From: Oscillibacter ruminantium GH1
GTDB taxonomy: Bacteria > Bacillota > Clostridia > Oscillospirales > Oscillospiraceae
Assembly: GCF_000307265.1 (NCBI RefSeq)
Contig: NZ_DF158896.1
Location: 197,253 to 261,252 of the forward strand
Direction: 5' to 3'
Length of the DNA stretch: 64,000 nt
Positions 17,193-26,189 of the stretch are shown piece after piece; position 1 is the first letter of the stretch, and each line of letters opens with the position of its first letter. The translations under genes were made by a program, and so were the position numbers. Under the pieces are notes generated by a model. The model saw nothing but the letters and a program-made list of their open reading frames with translations, was not told the DNA's origin and searched no databases.

Positions 17193-18095
17193 TCATAAAA
17201 GTCCGCCCTTTTTCAGTTCCCCGTACATGGCGGCATATGCGGGACTTTGCTCTCCGGTGGGGAGATTTGGACGAAGGGGAGCGCCTACCTGCTGCCCCAG
17301 CATGTTGGCCATATCCTTGGTGGCCACGGGAAAGCTGGCCTTGTCCATGGCAAGACGGATGGGATTGAGGCGGAATTGCGCCTGCAGCGATTCCTGGGTT
17401 CGGCCGGATACGAAAGAATCGTAGACGGAGACTACCAGATCGGGCATGTAGTTGGCCGTGGTGCAGACGGAGCCAGCGCCGCCGTGGGCCATAGTCGCAT
17501 AAATCAGCGTGTCTTTTCCACCAAAAACCTTGAAGTCCAGATCCAATGTGCGGCGAATAAACTCCTCGGTCTGGGTCATGTCGCCGCTGGAGTCTTTCAT
17601 ACCAACAATATTGGGAACCTCGCGGGCCAAACGCTCCACCAAATTGCCGGAGAGTGTGTACCCTACCCGGCCGGGATTATTATAGAGAAGAACAGGCAGT
17701 TGGGGGACGGCTTGGGCGATGGTCTGGAAGTGGAGAAACAGCTCGTCTTCAGTGGGCTTGAGAAACATGGGCTGGAGGACGGAAATGCCGTCCACACCTG
17801 CCTGCTGGGCCATTTTTGCCAAGGCGACGCACTTTTTGGTGCTGACGGCCCCCATGCCGAAGTAGACGGGAACCCGGTGGGCGGTCTGATCCAGAATCAC
17901 ATGCAGGGAAAACTCCATTTCGCTGGGGTCAAACATATAGAACTCGCCGTTGCTGCCAAAAGCCAGAATGCCATGGACCCCATGTGCAATCACGTAGTCC
18001 ACCTGCTTGCGCAGAGCCTCCTCGTCCACGGATTCATCCGGATCCACCGGGGTCAGAATAGGAACGACGATGCCTTTGATAAAACTGGTATCCAT
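17193..18095 (-). CDS. Dihydrodipicolinate synthase/N-acetylneuraminate lyase family aldolase
   Basis: This 300-residue protein is a class I (lysine Schiff-base) aldolase of the DapA superfamily. It starts KGIVVPILTPVDPDESVDEE and shows GSNGEFYMFDPSEM, the catalytic tyrosine in LLYNNPGRVGYT and the Schiff-base lysine in IVGMKDSSGDM. The dedicated lysine-synthesis enzyme is unlikely, because the gene sits in a catabolic operon with a carboxylate transporter and tartronate semialdehyde reductase. It probably splits or dehydrates a 2-oxo sugar acid or hydroxy-oxoacid to pyruvate and an aldehyde. The exact substrate is unknown. Confidence 0.85.
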   Translation of the reverse strand: MDTSFIKGIVVPILTPVDPDESVDEEALRKQVDYVIAHGVHGILAFGSNGEFYMFDPSEMEFSLHVILDQTAHRVPVYFGMGAVSTKKCVALAKMAQQAGVDGISVLQPMFLKPTEDELFLHFQTIAQAVPQLPVLLYNNPGRVGYTLSGNLVERLAREVPNIVGMKDSSGDMTQTEEFIRRTLDLDFKVFGGKDTLIYATMAHGGAGSVCTTANYMPDLVVSVYDSFVSGRTQESLQAQFRLNPIRLAMDKASFPVATKDMANMLGQQVGAPLRPNLPTGEQSPAYAAMYGELKKGGLL

Positions 18096-18120
18096 TTAGC
18101 CGTGTCCTCACTTTCGTTGC

Positions 18121-19317
18121 TTACTTGTGATTTAAAAACGCGTCAATCCGGGTCAGGCCCTCGCGGATGTTTTCGTCGCTGGTGGCGTAGGAGAATCGGA
18201 CAAAATTACCGCAGTGCGTGCCTAATTTGCTTCCGGGAACACAGGCTACATACTGCTCTTCCAGCAGTCTGGAGGCAAAGCTGTCGCCGTCCATCCCGGT
18301 CTTGCTTACGTCGATAAAGATGTAAAACGCACCCAAGGGCGTGGTGTATTCCAGATTGCCGATCCGATCAAGCCCTTCCATGAGCAGCTTTCGGCGGCGG
18401 TCAAAGGCGGCCACCATTTGGGACATATCTGCCAAAGTTTCCGGGAGATTCATGGCTTTGGCCACGCCTTCCTGAATAAAGGTTGGCTGGCAGGTGGTGG
18501 TATACTGGTGAACCTTCAACAGATGGGGAATCATCCGGGCATCTGCGGCCAGCGTTCCCAGCCGCCAGCCGGTCATCGCATATACTTTGGAAAAGCCGTT
18601 CATCACAATGGTGCGCTCTCTCATGCCCGGGAAAGAGGCAATGGAGCGGCACATGACCGCGTCGTAGACCACCTGATTGTAAATTTCATCGGAAAACACC
18701 AGCAGATCGTGCCGGACCGCCAGTTCAGCCACCTTGGCCAGCACTGCCTCCTGATAGACCACACCGGTGGGATTGCAGGGATTGTTAATCACGATCATAC
18801 GTGTTTTCCCGGTGATATGCCAGGACAGCTCGTCCGGATCAATTTGAAAGTTATTTTCTTTGCGCAGGGGGATGTTCACCAGAACGCCCCCGCACATGGA
18901 GATCAGGTTTTCGTAGTTCATAAAAGCGGGGGTAAAGACGATGACCTCATCTCCGGGATCAAGAGTGGCCAGAAACGCGTTTTGAATGGCTTCGGCTCCG
19001 CCTGCGGTAATCAGAATCTCTGTGGCGGGATCATAGTCCAACTGAATTGTGCGCGCCAGTTGTTCCGACACCGCCTTGCGGAGAGAAAGCGCTCCGCGGT
19101 TGGAGGCGTAGTGGGTCTGATTATCCTGAATCGCTTGAATGGCTGCGTTTTTAATGGCGGACGGTGTGTTGAAATCAGGCTCTCCGGTAGAAAAGAAAAT
19201 AACCGGATGACCCTCTCCGGCCAGCGCGGAGGCCCGTTCGCCCACTTGGCGAATGGGGGAGAAGTACATATGGGACAGGCGCTTTGCCGCTCTGAGACAA
19301 GCAGTCTCGTTTTCCAT
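18121..19317 (-). CDS. Class I/II pyridoxal-phosphate aminotransferase
   Basis: This 398-residue enzyme is a fold-type I aminotransferase of the aspartate aminotransferase family. It shows FFSTGEPDFNTPSAIKNA, the acceptor-binding NNPCNPTGVVY, SDEIYNQVVYD and the Schiff-base lysine in VMNGFSKVYAMTGWRLG. ATG at 19317 has AGAGAGG upstream; a longer frame without a ribosome site exists. Its place between tctC and an aldolase suggests it converts an imported amino acid to the 2-oxoacid used downstream, or the reverse. Aspartate specificity cannot be proven. Confidence 0.88.
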   Translation of the reverse strand: MENETACLRAAKRLSHMYFSPIRQVGERASALAGEGHPVIFFSTGEPDFNTPSAIKNAAIQAIQDNQTHYASNRGALSLRKAVSEQLARTIQLDYDPATEILITAGGAEAIQNAFLATLDPGDEVIVFTPAFMNYENLISMCGGVLVNIPLRKENNFQIDPDELSWHITGKTRMIVINNPCNPTGVVYQEAVLAKVAELAVRHDLLVFSDEIYNQVVYDAVMCRSIASFPGMRERTIVMNGFSKVYAMTGWRLGTLAADARMIPHLLKVHQYTTTCQPTFIQEGVAKAMNLPETLADMSQMVAAFDRRRKLLMEGLDRIGNLEYTTPLGAFYIFIDVSKTGMDGDSFASRLLEEQYVACVPGSKLGTHCGNFVRFSYATSDENIREGLTRIDAFLNHK

Positions 19318-19350
19318 GTAAATTGCCTCTCTTTCTTGTTCGGTTATTAC

Positions 19351-19410
19351 AAAAAAACAGCAGCGGCATCTGCGCGACCTGTCCGGCCTAAGACGCACAT
19401 GCCGCTGCTG
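19351..19410 (-). terminator. Intra-operon terminator after tctC
   Basis: A perfect 12-bp stem (CAGCAGCGGCAT with ATGCCGCTGCTG) with a 29-base loop is followed on the minus strand by seven T residues. It sits between tctC and the aminotransferase gene. It should make the transporter more abundant than the downstream enzymes, or act as an attenuator. Confidence 0.85.
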
Positions 19411-19440
19411 ATTAAGGGTGTACGGGGGTTCTGTGATCGC

Positions 19441-20472
19441 TTACAAACCCTTTTGGAAAATCTCGGAATACTCCATAAACTTTGCATCGTCGGTCTTCAG
19501 ATCGGCAATGGCCTCTTCTGTGTTCTTATAGTAGGGAGAGGCGCCGTAAGCATCCCAGATCTCCTTGGCATAATCCGCATTTTCGTTGATAATTTTTGCG
19601 CAGGCTTCGCTGAGGCGGCTAATGATCGCGGGATCGGTCCCCTTGGGCGCCAAAATATTGTAGACCATGTCGTAAGCAATATCCACGCCTTGCTCGGTGG
19701 CCAGAGGAATATTAGGGAACGCCTCGGAACGCTCGGTGGCCAGACAGCCCAGAATTTTCAACTCGCCGGTTCCGGTTCCGTCCAGATACTGGGAGATAAC
19801 GCCCATGGCGTGGCTGGAGACATCAATGTGTCCGCCGATCAGAGAAGCAACCCGTTCAGAGGAACTGCCGCCATTTACTACATTGAAATCGCCCCCCAGT
19901 TCAGTCAGCTTGACCGCCACGTAATAGGAGGTCGCGCCGGTGTTGGCAGCCAGCTTGATGGTGCCGGGGTTGGCCTTGGAATACTCAATCAGTTCAGCAA
20001 TGGTGTCGCAGGGAAAATCTTTGCGCACCACCAGATATTCTCCCGAGTTTTTGGCATTCAGACACACAGGGTCGAATGCCTCATAGCCAAAGTCCGCGAT
20101 GCCGCAGGAGTGGTTCAGAGCCAGCGCGGTGTCAAAGCAGAGGAATGTGTAGCCGTCGGGGTCGGCATCCTTGACCTCGTTGGAAGCGATGGAGCCGCCG
20201 CCGCCGGCGGTGTTGGTTACGTTGACGGATACGCCCAGTTCCGTGGTGAGGTATTTGGCCAAAGTGCGGGCGAAGAAGTCGGTGTCACCACCGGCGCTCC
20301 AGGGTACCACAAAATTGATAGGTTTCTCCGGCCAGCTTGTGCCGGAGGCGCTTCCGGAGCTGCCGGCAGAGGCGGGTGCGGATGAACCTCCGCTGGACCC
20401 GCAGGCGGTCAGGGCTAAACTTATGGAGAGGGCAAGCGCCGATGCAAGAATTTTCAAAAACGGTTTTTTCAT
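19441..20472 (-). CDS. tctC: Tripartite tricarboxylate transporter substrate-binding lipoprotein TctC
   Basis: This 343-residue protein is the extracytoplasmic binding subunit of a tripartite tricarboxylate transporter. A lipoprotein signal peptide ends at the lipobox LTACGSS, followed by a Ser/Ala-rich linker. The family block WPEKPINFVVPWSAGGDTDF and the loop TNTAGGGGSIASNEV are clear. AAAGGAGG lies nine bases before the ATG at 20472. The ligand is probably a di- or tricarboxylate or sugar acid. It is encoded downstream of tctB and tctA. Confidence 0.92.
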   Translation of the reverse strand: MKKPFLKILASALALSISLALTACGSSGGSSAPASAGSSGSASGTSWPEKPINFVVPWSAGGDTDFFARTLAKYLTTELGVSVNVTNTAGGGGSIASNEVKDADPDGYTFLCFDTALALNHSCGIADFGYEAFDPVCLNAKNSGEYLVVRKDFPCDTIAELIEYSKANPGTIKLAANTGATSYYVAVKLTELGGDFNVVNGGSSSERVASLIGGHIDVSSHAMGVISQYLDGTGTGELKILGCLATERSEAFPNIPLATEQGVDIAYDMVYNILAPKGTDPAIISRLSEACAKIINENADYAKEIWDAYGASPYYKNTEEAIADLKTDDAKFMEYSEIFQKGL

Positions 20473-20521
20473 TTTCCAGTGCCTCCTTTTAATATCTGCA
20501 AGTAAAAACTTACATACAGGT

Positions 20522-22027
20522 TCATGCGGCGGCTTTGTCCTTTTTTCTGGTCTTATAGATTCCATACAAGCTGACAACCAGAGACAAAGCGGCCAGAATC
20601 AGGAACACGCAGGACATGGGCCGGGTAAAAAACTCACTGATATCGCCTTGGGAATAAGAAAGCGCCCGACGAAGATTCATCTCCATAATATTACCGAGAA
20701 CAAAACCAAGAATAAGGGGCGGCATGGGGTAGTCGCCTTTCTGGAGCAGGTATCCCACAAAACCAAAGAAGATTAGCGCAAAACAGTCAAAAAGCCGGTT
20801 GTTGATTCCGAAGGCGCCCACGGTGCACAAAACGAAAACAAGAGGCAGAAGCAGGTGGCTGGGAATCTTCAAAATGCGGACAAAGCCTTTCATGCCGATA
20901 AACATGACCGCCAGCATAAACAGGGAGGCTATGGCCATGGCGGTATAAATTGCATAGACCACCTGCCCGTTTTGCTGGAAAATCAGAGGACCGGGCTGTA
21001 CGCCTTTCATAATCAGCGCACCCAGCAGAAGGGCGGCGGTGGAGTCTCCGGGAATGCCAAGGCACAGCAGGGGAATCACCGTGCCGCCGATGGTCGCGTT
21101 GTTGGCGGATTCCGAGGCTACAACGCCGTCAATGATGCCGGTACCAAATTTTTCGGGATGCTTGGACTGGCTCCGGGCCACGGAGTAGGAGAGCATATTG
21201 GAGGTGCCGCTTCCGATGCCGGGCAGAATGCCAAGGCCGATGCCGATGGCGGAGGACCGGATCAGGTTGCCGATCTGGGATTTGAACTCCTTGAAGGAGA
21301 AGCCGAAGCCCTTGATCTTGAAATCTGTGGTGGCGGCGATGTTCTTTTTGCTTCCTGTGCGGCTGGCCTCTGCGGCCAGAAGAATTTCAGAAATGGCAAA
21401 CACGCCTACCAGCACGGTCAGTATGTCAAAGCCACTCTTTAAGGCGGGGGACCCGAAGGTATATCGCTGCACGGAGTCAATGGGGGCCATTCCCACCGTG
21501 GCAAAGATCAGGCCCAGTACGCCGGTCATCAATCCCTTGATAATGTTTTTGCTGGACAGAGTGATAATCAAGGTAAGTGAAAAAATAGTGATGGAAAAAT
21601 ATTCGAACGGTCCAAATTTAATGGCGATGGCAGCCAGTGGGGGCGAGATCAGCACAAGCGCCAGAAGGCTGAGAATGGTGCCCAGAAACGAAAACACAAT
21701 GCCCACGCCAAGGGCCTTCCCCGCTTCCCCTTTCAGCGCCAGAGGACGACCGTCCAAGCAGGTGGCGATGGAGGCGGGCGTACCGGGAATGTTCAGGAGA
21801 ATGGCGGAAATCAGACCGCCGGAGATACCGCCGATATAAAGGGCGATCAAAACAGAAATGCCCTGCGTGGAGGCCATGCTGTATGTAACCGGAAGAAACA
21901 TTGCGATGGCCATGGTGGCTGTCAAACCGGGAATGCAGCCGAAAATAATGCCTACGGTGGTGCCGATGAACGTCCAAATCAAACAGCTGGGACTTAGCAA
22001 AACGGAGGAAATACCTTCCCAAATCAT
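20522..22027 (-). CDS. tctA: Tripartite tricarboxylate transporter large permease TctA
   Basis: This 501-residue protein has about 12 membrane segments and is the channel subunit of the TctCBA transporter. Family signatures include GIIFGCIPGLTATMAIAM, ALYIGGISGGLISAILLNIP, GILPGIGSGTSNMLSYS and TVIPLLCLGIPGDSTAALLL. It forms the sodium- or proton-driven uptake complex with TctB and receives substrate from TctC. Confidence 0.94.
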   Translation of the reverse strand: MIWEGISSVLLSPSCLIWTFIGTTVGIIFGCIPGLTATMAIAMFLPVTYSMASTQGISVLIALYIGGISGGLISAILLNIPGTPASIATCLDGRPLALKGEAGKALGVGIVFSFLGTILSLLALVLISPPLAAIAIKFGPFEYFSITIFSLTLIITLSSKNIIKGLMTGVLGLIFATVGMAPIDSVQRYTFGSPALKSGFDILTVLVGVFAISEILLAAEASRTGSKKNIAATTDFKIKGFGFSFKEFKSQIGNLIRSSAIGIGLGILPGIGSGTSNMLSYSVARSQSKHPEKFGTGIIDGVVASESANNATIGGTVIPLLCLGIPGDSTAALLLGALIMKGVQPGPLIFQQNGQVVYAIYTAMAIASLFMLAVMFIGMKGFVRILKIPSHLLLPLVFVLCTVGAFGINNRLFDCFALIFFGFVGYLLQKGDYPMPPLILGFVLGNIMEMNLRRALSYSQGDISEFFTRPMSCVFLILAALSLVVSLYGIYKTRKKDKAAA

Positions 22028-22045
22028 TTTTTATTGCCCCCTCTC

Positions 22046-22537
22046 TCAGCCTAAAATTCCGGCTGGAAGCGTCAACGCAAACGCTTTTACAAAAAGTAGA
22101 TATACCCCGGTGGAGAACGCCACAGCGATGACGGACACCCAGACCAGCTGCTTGGCGGTTCGCTGATCCTGGGGATAGAGCATCAGCGTCATCAGGAAAA
22201 TAAAAACGCTGGACATGATGATGAAACCAACGGTTTTCAATAAACCCACATAGCCGATCAGGAGAACGAAGGTCAAAGTGACAGAGAGCAAAGATTGTTT
22301 CAGAGAGGGGGCGGCTTCCGAATCATCCTCTGCCGCTTGGCTCTTTTTGGATTTTAGCATACTGATTATAATCTGGCAGATACTCAAACCGATTAAAATA
22401 ATGCCGTAAACTTTGGGGATAAAATCCGAGCTGAGAAAACCGTCGCTATATTGCTTGATACCAAATGCCATGACAAAGTACGTGGCGGAAAACAAAAAAA
22501 ACACACTACCACCAACGACTTCCCGGTATTTTTTCAA
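22046..22537 (-). CDS. tctB: Tripartite tricarboxylate transporter small permease TctB
   Basis: This 163-residue protein has four predicted membrane segments, as usual for TctB, including SVFFLFSATYFVMAFG and VYGIILIGLSICQIIIS. I place the start at TTG 22537, because GAGGAGG lies eight bases upstream and the first helix follows directly. The upstream extension to an ATG at 22726 has no ribosome site and would overlap the promoter region. It is the first gene of the tctBAC-aminotransferase-aldolase-reductase operon. Confidence 0.85.
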   Translation of the reverse strand: MKKYREVVGGSVFFLFSATYFVMAFGIKQYSDGFLSSDFIPKVYGIILIGLSICQIIISMLKSKKSQAAEDDSEAAPSLKQSLLSVTLTFVLLIGYVGLLKTVGFIIMSSVFIFLMTLMLYPQDQRTAKQLVWVSVIAVAFSTGVYLLFVKAFALTLPAGILG

Positions 22538-22752
22538 ATCCGAAACCTCCTCACAAAAGACATCTTCAGCACGGGTGTTTTCACCTGAATTTATCCCCCC
22601 TAACCAACAAATCAAGCCTGTCCCAGTAAAAACCACCATCATTTTTGAAGACGCGGCGCACAAGCTTTTTGCATAAATGGCTGAAACATTTATTGTAGTC
22701 TTAGTATAACAGGACTCAATTGACAAAATCTATTAGAAGTTTTGCTTTTTTG

Positions 22753-22781
22753 TTGCGCAAATTGCCAAAATGAATTATACT
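22753..22781 (+). promoter_or_regulatory. Promoter of the AraC-type regulator
   Basis: TTGCGC (22753-22758) and TATACT (22776-22781) are spaced by 17 bases, 33 bases before the start codon. The palindrome TTGCGCAA (22753-22760) lies on the -35 box and may be an operator. The divergent tct promoter should lie within 22680-22740. Confidence 0.65.
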
Positions 22782-22813
22782 GAAAACACACATATTTTGC
22801 TGGAGGAAGTAAT

Positions 22814-23608
22814 ATGCAGTTGGATTTTGATATCAAACGCAACTTACATAAATTCCAGGACTTGACCGAACCCCACTGCCACGACCTGTTGGAAATTCTC
22901 GTCTGCCTGGCGGACGGCGGCAAGTTTATATCCGGCGACGAGAAACTCCCTTTATACTGCGGGACGGTCCATATTGTGAAAAAGGGGGTTTTGCACCATT
23001 GTTTGGTCGAAGTATCCTCCTATGAGCGCTACATTATCCACATTTCCTATGAAACGCTGTGGCTGCTATCCAGCCAGCAGACGGATTTGATTTCCATATT
23101 CAATCATGCAAATCCATATATTATTTTAAACGAAGAGGAATTGGGCGAACTCAGTGAACTGATTGAGCAGAGTCTCCACCAAGCCCCGGAGCTTGGTATG
23201 GATTTTGAGCAGAATATTCTGTTGATGCGAATAATCCTCTATATTGTGCGGCATCTCTGCTCCCATGAGGCGGAGGTGAAAGAGGGAAGCTCAAGGGAAT
23301 TTTTGAAAATCATGCCCATCATCAATTACATCCACGACAATTACAGTGAGGAAATCTCTCTGGATCAAATCAGCCGCGAATTCTTTATCAGCAAGTACTA
23401 TCTGTGCCGCCTGTTCAAAGGGACCACCGGTTTCAGCGTGGGTGGATACATCATCAACTATCGGGTGCGTCAGGCGTGCCTGCTGCTCCGAGAAGGGGCC
23501 TCGGTTCAGGAGGCCGGAGAAAACGTAGGCTTTGGCAACAATGCAAACTTTATTCGAACGTTTAAGCGGATCATTGGCGTCACGCCGGGGAAATATGCCC
23601 AGCATTAA
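22814..23608 (+). CDS. AraC-family transcriptional regulator
   Basis: This 264-residue protein has an N-terminal cupin-like sensor domain (about 15-100, with EPHCHDLLEILVCLADGGKF) and a C-terminal pair of helix-turn-helix motifs (about 165-262: DQISREFFISKYYLCRLFKG and GFGNNANFIRTFKRIIGVTP). It is divergent from the tct operon and is the likely activator in response to the transported acid. GGAGGAAGTAAT precedes the ATG. Confidence 0.9.
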   Translation: MQLDFDIKRNLHKFQDLTEPHCHDLLEILVCLADGGKFISGDEKLPLYCGTVHIVKKGVLHHCLVEVSSYERYIIHISYETLWLLSSQQTDLISIFNHANPYIILNEEELGELSELIEQSLHQAPELGMDFEQNILLMRIILYIVRHLCSHEAEVKEGSSREFLKIMPIINYIHDNYSEEISLDQISREFFISKYYLCRLFKGTTGFSVGGYIINYRVRQACLLLREGASVQEAGENVGFGNNANFIRTFKRIIGVTPGKYAQH

Positions 23609-24299
23609 AAACGGCGACACGCGTTTAAACAACAGATAAACGAAAATTGTCATTTGTTGTATAATGTTGCTTTTTTGCATAAGATACTGCCTGCAAAAGT
23701 TCAAGCTGGGACAATGGGCAAAATAGCGTGAGAGGCTGGAATCAAAAATACAATTCTTTTTGTGCAAGGCCGCCATTTTTTCTCGAAATGAGGAAGCCAC
23801 TGCCCATTGTCTGGTAAATGGGCAGTGGCTTCCTTTTTGCACAATGCGAGTTGCACAGAGAAAAAATGTTGGGAATATAAGGAAATGCGCAAGATGGAGA
23901 CTGGGAAAAAATTTGTATGGAATGTTTGCTTTGAAGCTGCATTTTGATTGAAAATTCTAAAAAATTCGGTTCACGGCTAAACGGAATTTTTATGCCAGCT
24001 GTCGGAAACAACGTATGCGTAAAAGCCCCGCTGGCAAGCAGGCTATGTATCTGAAATGATACAATTAATTCGTTTTTAATAGATTAACGGTTGCGGAAAA
24101 CTTGTGGAAAAGAACGAGAGAAGTCCGCCCGGAAAGAAAGGAAAATTGCGGCTGTGTCTTGCCAAGAGGCGGATGGTGTGTTATATAAATAATTTATAAG
24201 ACTGCTTGCACGGGGAGTCGCAAGTGTGTGCAAAATAAGAAAACGGCCGGTTTTGAACGGGGAACGGCTCCCCAAAAAATGGAGAAAGAGCGGAAAGTC
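23609..24299. other. Long intergenic region
   Basis: Apart from the hairpin at 23791-23834, no gene is convincing in this stretch. The half-kilobase before the GntR gene is AT-rich at 23900-24200, where a promoter for that gene is expected. Confidence 0.4.
23791..23834 (+). terminator. Strong hairpin terminator
   Basis: A perfect 17-bp stem from 23791 (AGGAAGCCACTGCCCAT and its complement) with a 10-base loop is followed by TTTTTG on the plus strand. It lies about 180 bases after the AraC gene. Confidence 0.8.
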
Positions 24300-24986
24300 A
24301 TGCTGGAAAAACAGTTGCCGTACAAGCACAGGGTGTACGATGCCCTGAAAAAAGAGATTTTAAGCGGGCATTACAAACCCGGCGATGTGTTGAACGAGCG
24401 CAAGCTGTCCGAGGATTTGGGCATCAGCCGCACCCCTGTAAGGGAGGCGCTGCAAATGCTGGAGCAGGACGGATGGCTGCAAATCGAAACCTATAAGGGC
24501 GCAGTGGTGCGGGAGTTCGACTGGCGCTACATGCAGGAGACTGCCCGCATCCGCTCCGCGCTGGAGGCCTGCGCCATCGAGGACGCTGCGGAGCACATCA
24601 CCGAGAGCGATCTTGCGCTGCTGGAGCAGATTCAGGAGGAACAGCAGAAAATGCTGGAGAACTTTGATGTGGAGGCGTTCATTGTACAGGATCGGCGGTT
24701 TCACACCTGCCTGTATGAGCGCAGCGGCAACCACCAGCTCATTCGTCTGCTGGAGAATTATTACGATATTTTTCGCTTTTTGGGGACGCAGGCCGTCATG
24801 AATTCCGAAGAGCGGCGGCTCACCACACTGCTGGAGCATCAGGCGATTTTGGATGCGCTGAAGCGTCGGGATACTGCCGGAGCGGTGGAGGCCATGAAGG
24901 CGCACATGCACTATACGGAGGAGAATATGCGCAGCCACCGGGTGAGTGCGCTGGCGGAGGGACAGGAAGCGCCCGCTAAAGTTTGA
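24300..24986 (+). CDS. GntR-family (FadR subfamily) transcriptional regulator
   Basis: The protein has an N-terminal winged helix (KKEILSGHYKPGDVLNERKL, SRTPVREALQMLEQDGWL) and a C-terminal all-helical FCD ligand domain with the metal-binding DRRFHTCLYERSGN and LEHQAILDALKRRD blocks. This architecture marks regulators of organic-acid catabolism. I chose the ATG at 24300 (228 residues); GTG at 24228 and ATG at 24279 are alternatives, and GGGGAG ten bases before 24228 makes that one possible. The likely target is the operator at 25252-25275 before the amidase-TRAP operon. Confidence 0.88.
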   Translation: MLEKQLPYKHRVYDALKKEILSGHYKPGDVLNERKLSEDLGISRTPVREALQMLEQDGWLQIETYKGAVVREFDWRYMQETARIRSALEACAIEDAAEHITESDLALLEQIQEEQQKMLENFDVEAFIVQDRRFHTCLYERSGNHQLIRLLENYYDIFRFLGTQAVMNSEERRLTTLLEHQAILDALKRRDTAGAVEAMKAHMHYTEENMRSHRVSALAEGQEAPAKV

Positions 24987-25060
24987 CTGAATTTTGAGCA
25001 GGCGGCTGGACCGGAAACAGCGCAAAACCCGAATGGTTTCCCCGGATAACGGGATCGAGG

Positions 25061-25115
25061 AAAAAAGCTGCAAGGAGGCCGCGCAAAGCTGGCGCGGCCT
25101 CCTTGCAGCTTTTTT
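25061..25115. terminator. Very strong bidirectional terminator
   Basis: A perfect 24-bp stem runs from 25061 to 25084 and pairs with 25092-25115, with six T residues after it on the plus strand and six A residues before it. It insulates the GntR gene from the amidase-TRAP operon. Confidence 0.9.
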
Positions 25116-25209
25116 CATGGTAATGCTTTGTGCGAAATGTGAAATGCAAGCGTGTTTTTTGTCAAATAGGATGATTTTCACAAATGGGACGGAAATTTCC
25201 TGTCCTTTA

Positions 25210-25275
25210 TTGACAGGTTTCCGCCTGTATGCTATATTTTTGACAAGCAAGTGGTATATGGTATACCAAATACCA
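25210..25275 (+). promoter_or_regulatory. Promoter and GntR-type operator of the amidase-TRAP operon
   Basis: TTGACA (25210-25215) and TATATT (25233-25238) are 17 bases apart. Directly after, at 25252-25275, lies a dyad centred on the perfect palindrome TGGTATACCA (25259-25268), with outer arms TGGTA and TACCA. TGGTATACCA-like sites are typical of FadR-subfamily GntR regulators, and the position overlaps the expected transcript start, which favours repression. Confidence 0.75.
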
Positions 25276-25328
25276 AGTATGTGTGCAAGCCGCCGATTTC
25301 TGTTTTCGGCGGAGTAAGGAGGATTTTC

Positions 25329-26117
25329 ATGAAAGTCAGCATGATCCAGATGGACATGAAGCTGGGCAAACCCGAGGAGAACTTTGCCCACGCCGTGGAG
25401 CTGGTTCGTCAGGCGGCGCAGGCGAAGCCGGACGTTATTACGCTGCCGGAGACTTGGAACGTGGGCTTTTTCCCCAAGGAAGGCTTGGAAGAGCTGGCGG
25501 ATCAGAACTGCGAGCGGGTGAAGGAAACCTTCTCCGCGCTGGCGGCAGAGTACGGCGTCAACATCATCGCCGGTTCCGTGGCAAACCGGAAACCGGACGG
25601 CAAGGTGTACAACACCGCGTGCGTCTTTGACCGCACGGGAACGCTGATTGCGCAGTACGACAAGGTGCATCTGTTCAGCCCCTCTGGGGAGCATACGTAT
25701 TTCCAGCACGGAGATTCGGCCTGTAATTTTGAACTGGATGGAATCCCTTGCAGTCTGGTCATCTGCTATGACATTCGTTTCCCGGAGTTGATTCGCACGG
25801 AAATGCTGCGCGGCTCCAAGGTACAGTTTGTGGTGTCCCAGTGGCCGGAGGCCCGGACGCTGCACTGGGATACACTGAATCGTGCGCGGGCCATTGAGAG
25901 CCAGTGCTTCCTGTCCTGCACCAACTCCGTGGGAACTGCCGGGAGCGTCAAGTGCTGCGGACACTCCGCTGTTTACGCCCCCATGGGCGAATGCCTGATT
26001 CTGGGCGGCGGCGACGAGCAGATTCTCACCACCGAAATGGACCTTTCCACCGTGGAGCAGGTGCGCGACAGCATCAACGTCTACCGTGACCGCATCCCCG
26101 AGGTCTATCACGTCTAA
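25329..26117 (+). CDS. Carbon-nitrogen hydrolase (omega-amidase/nitrilase family)
   Basis: This 262-residue enzyme belongs to the nitrilase superfamily. The catalytic Glu-Lys-Cys triad is visible: Glu in TLPETWNVGF, Lys in YDKVHLFSPSGE and Cys in VICYDIRFPEL. Sequence pattern is close to omega-amidases and deaminated-glutathione amidases, which hydrolyse 2-oxoglutaramate-like or related amides. It is the first gene of an operon with DUF2848 and a TRAP transporter, so it probably acts on the imported compound. Start at 25329 follows AAGGAGGATTTTC. Confidence 0.85.
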   Translation: MKVSMIQMDMKLGKPEENFAHAVELVRQAAQAKPDVITLPETWNVGFFPKEGLEELADQNCERVKETFSALAAEYGVNIIAGSVANRKPDGKVYNTACVFDRTGTLIAQYDKVHLFSPSGEHTYFQHGDSACNFELDGIPCSLVICYDIRFPELIRTEMLRGSKVQFVVSQWPEARTLHWDTLNRARAIESQCFLSCTNSVGTAGSVKCCGHSAVYAPMGECLILGGGDEQILTTEMDLSTVEQVRDSINVYRDRIPEVYHV

Positions 26118-26189
26118 GCACTTTACGTTTGTATGGAAACATGCCGCGGGCATGTATCTGAAAGCTGTTTGAAAAAAAGGAGAAACTAC

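Noticed and set aside
18418..20385. A 655-codon open frame on the plus strand
   Set aside because: It is antisense to the aminotransferase and tctC genes and has no recognisable domain.
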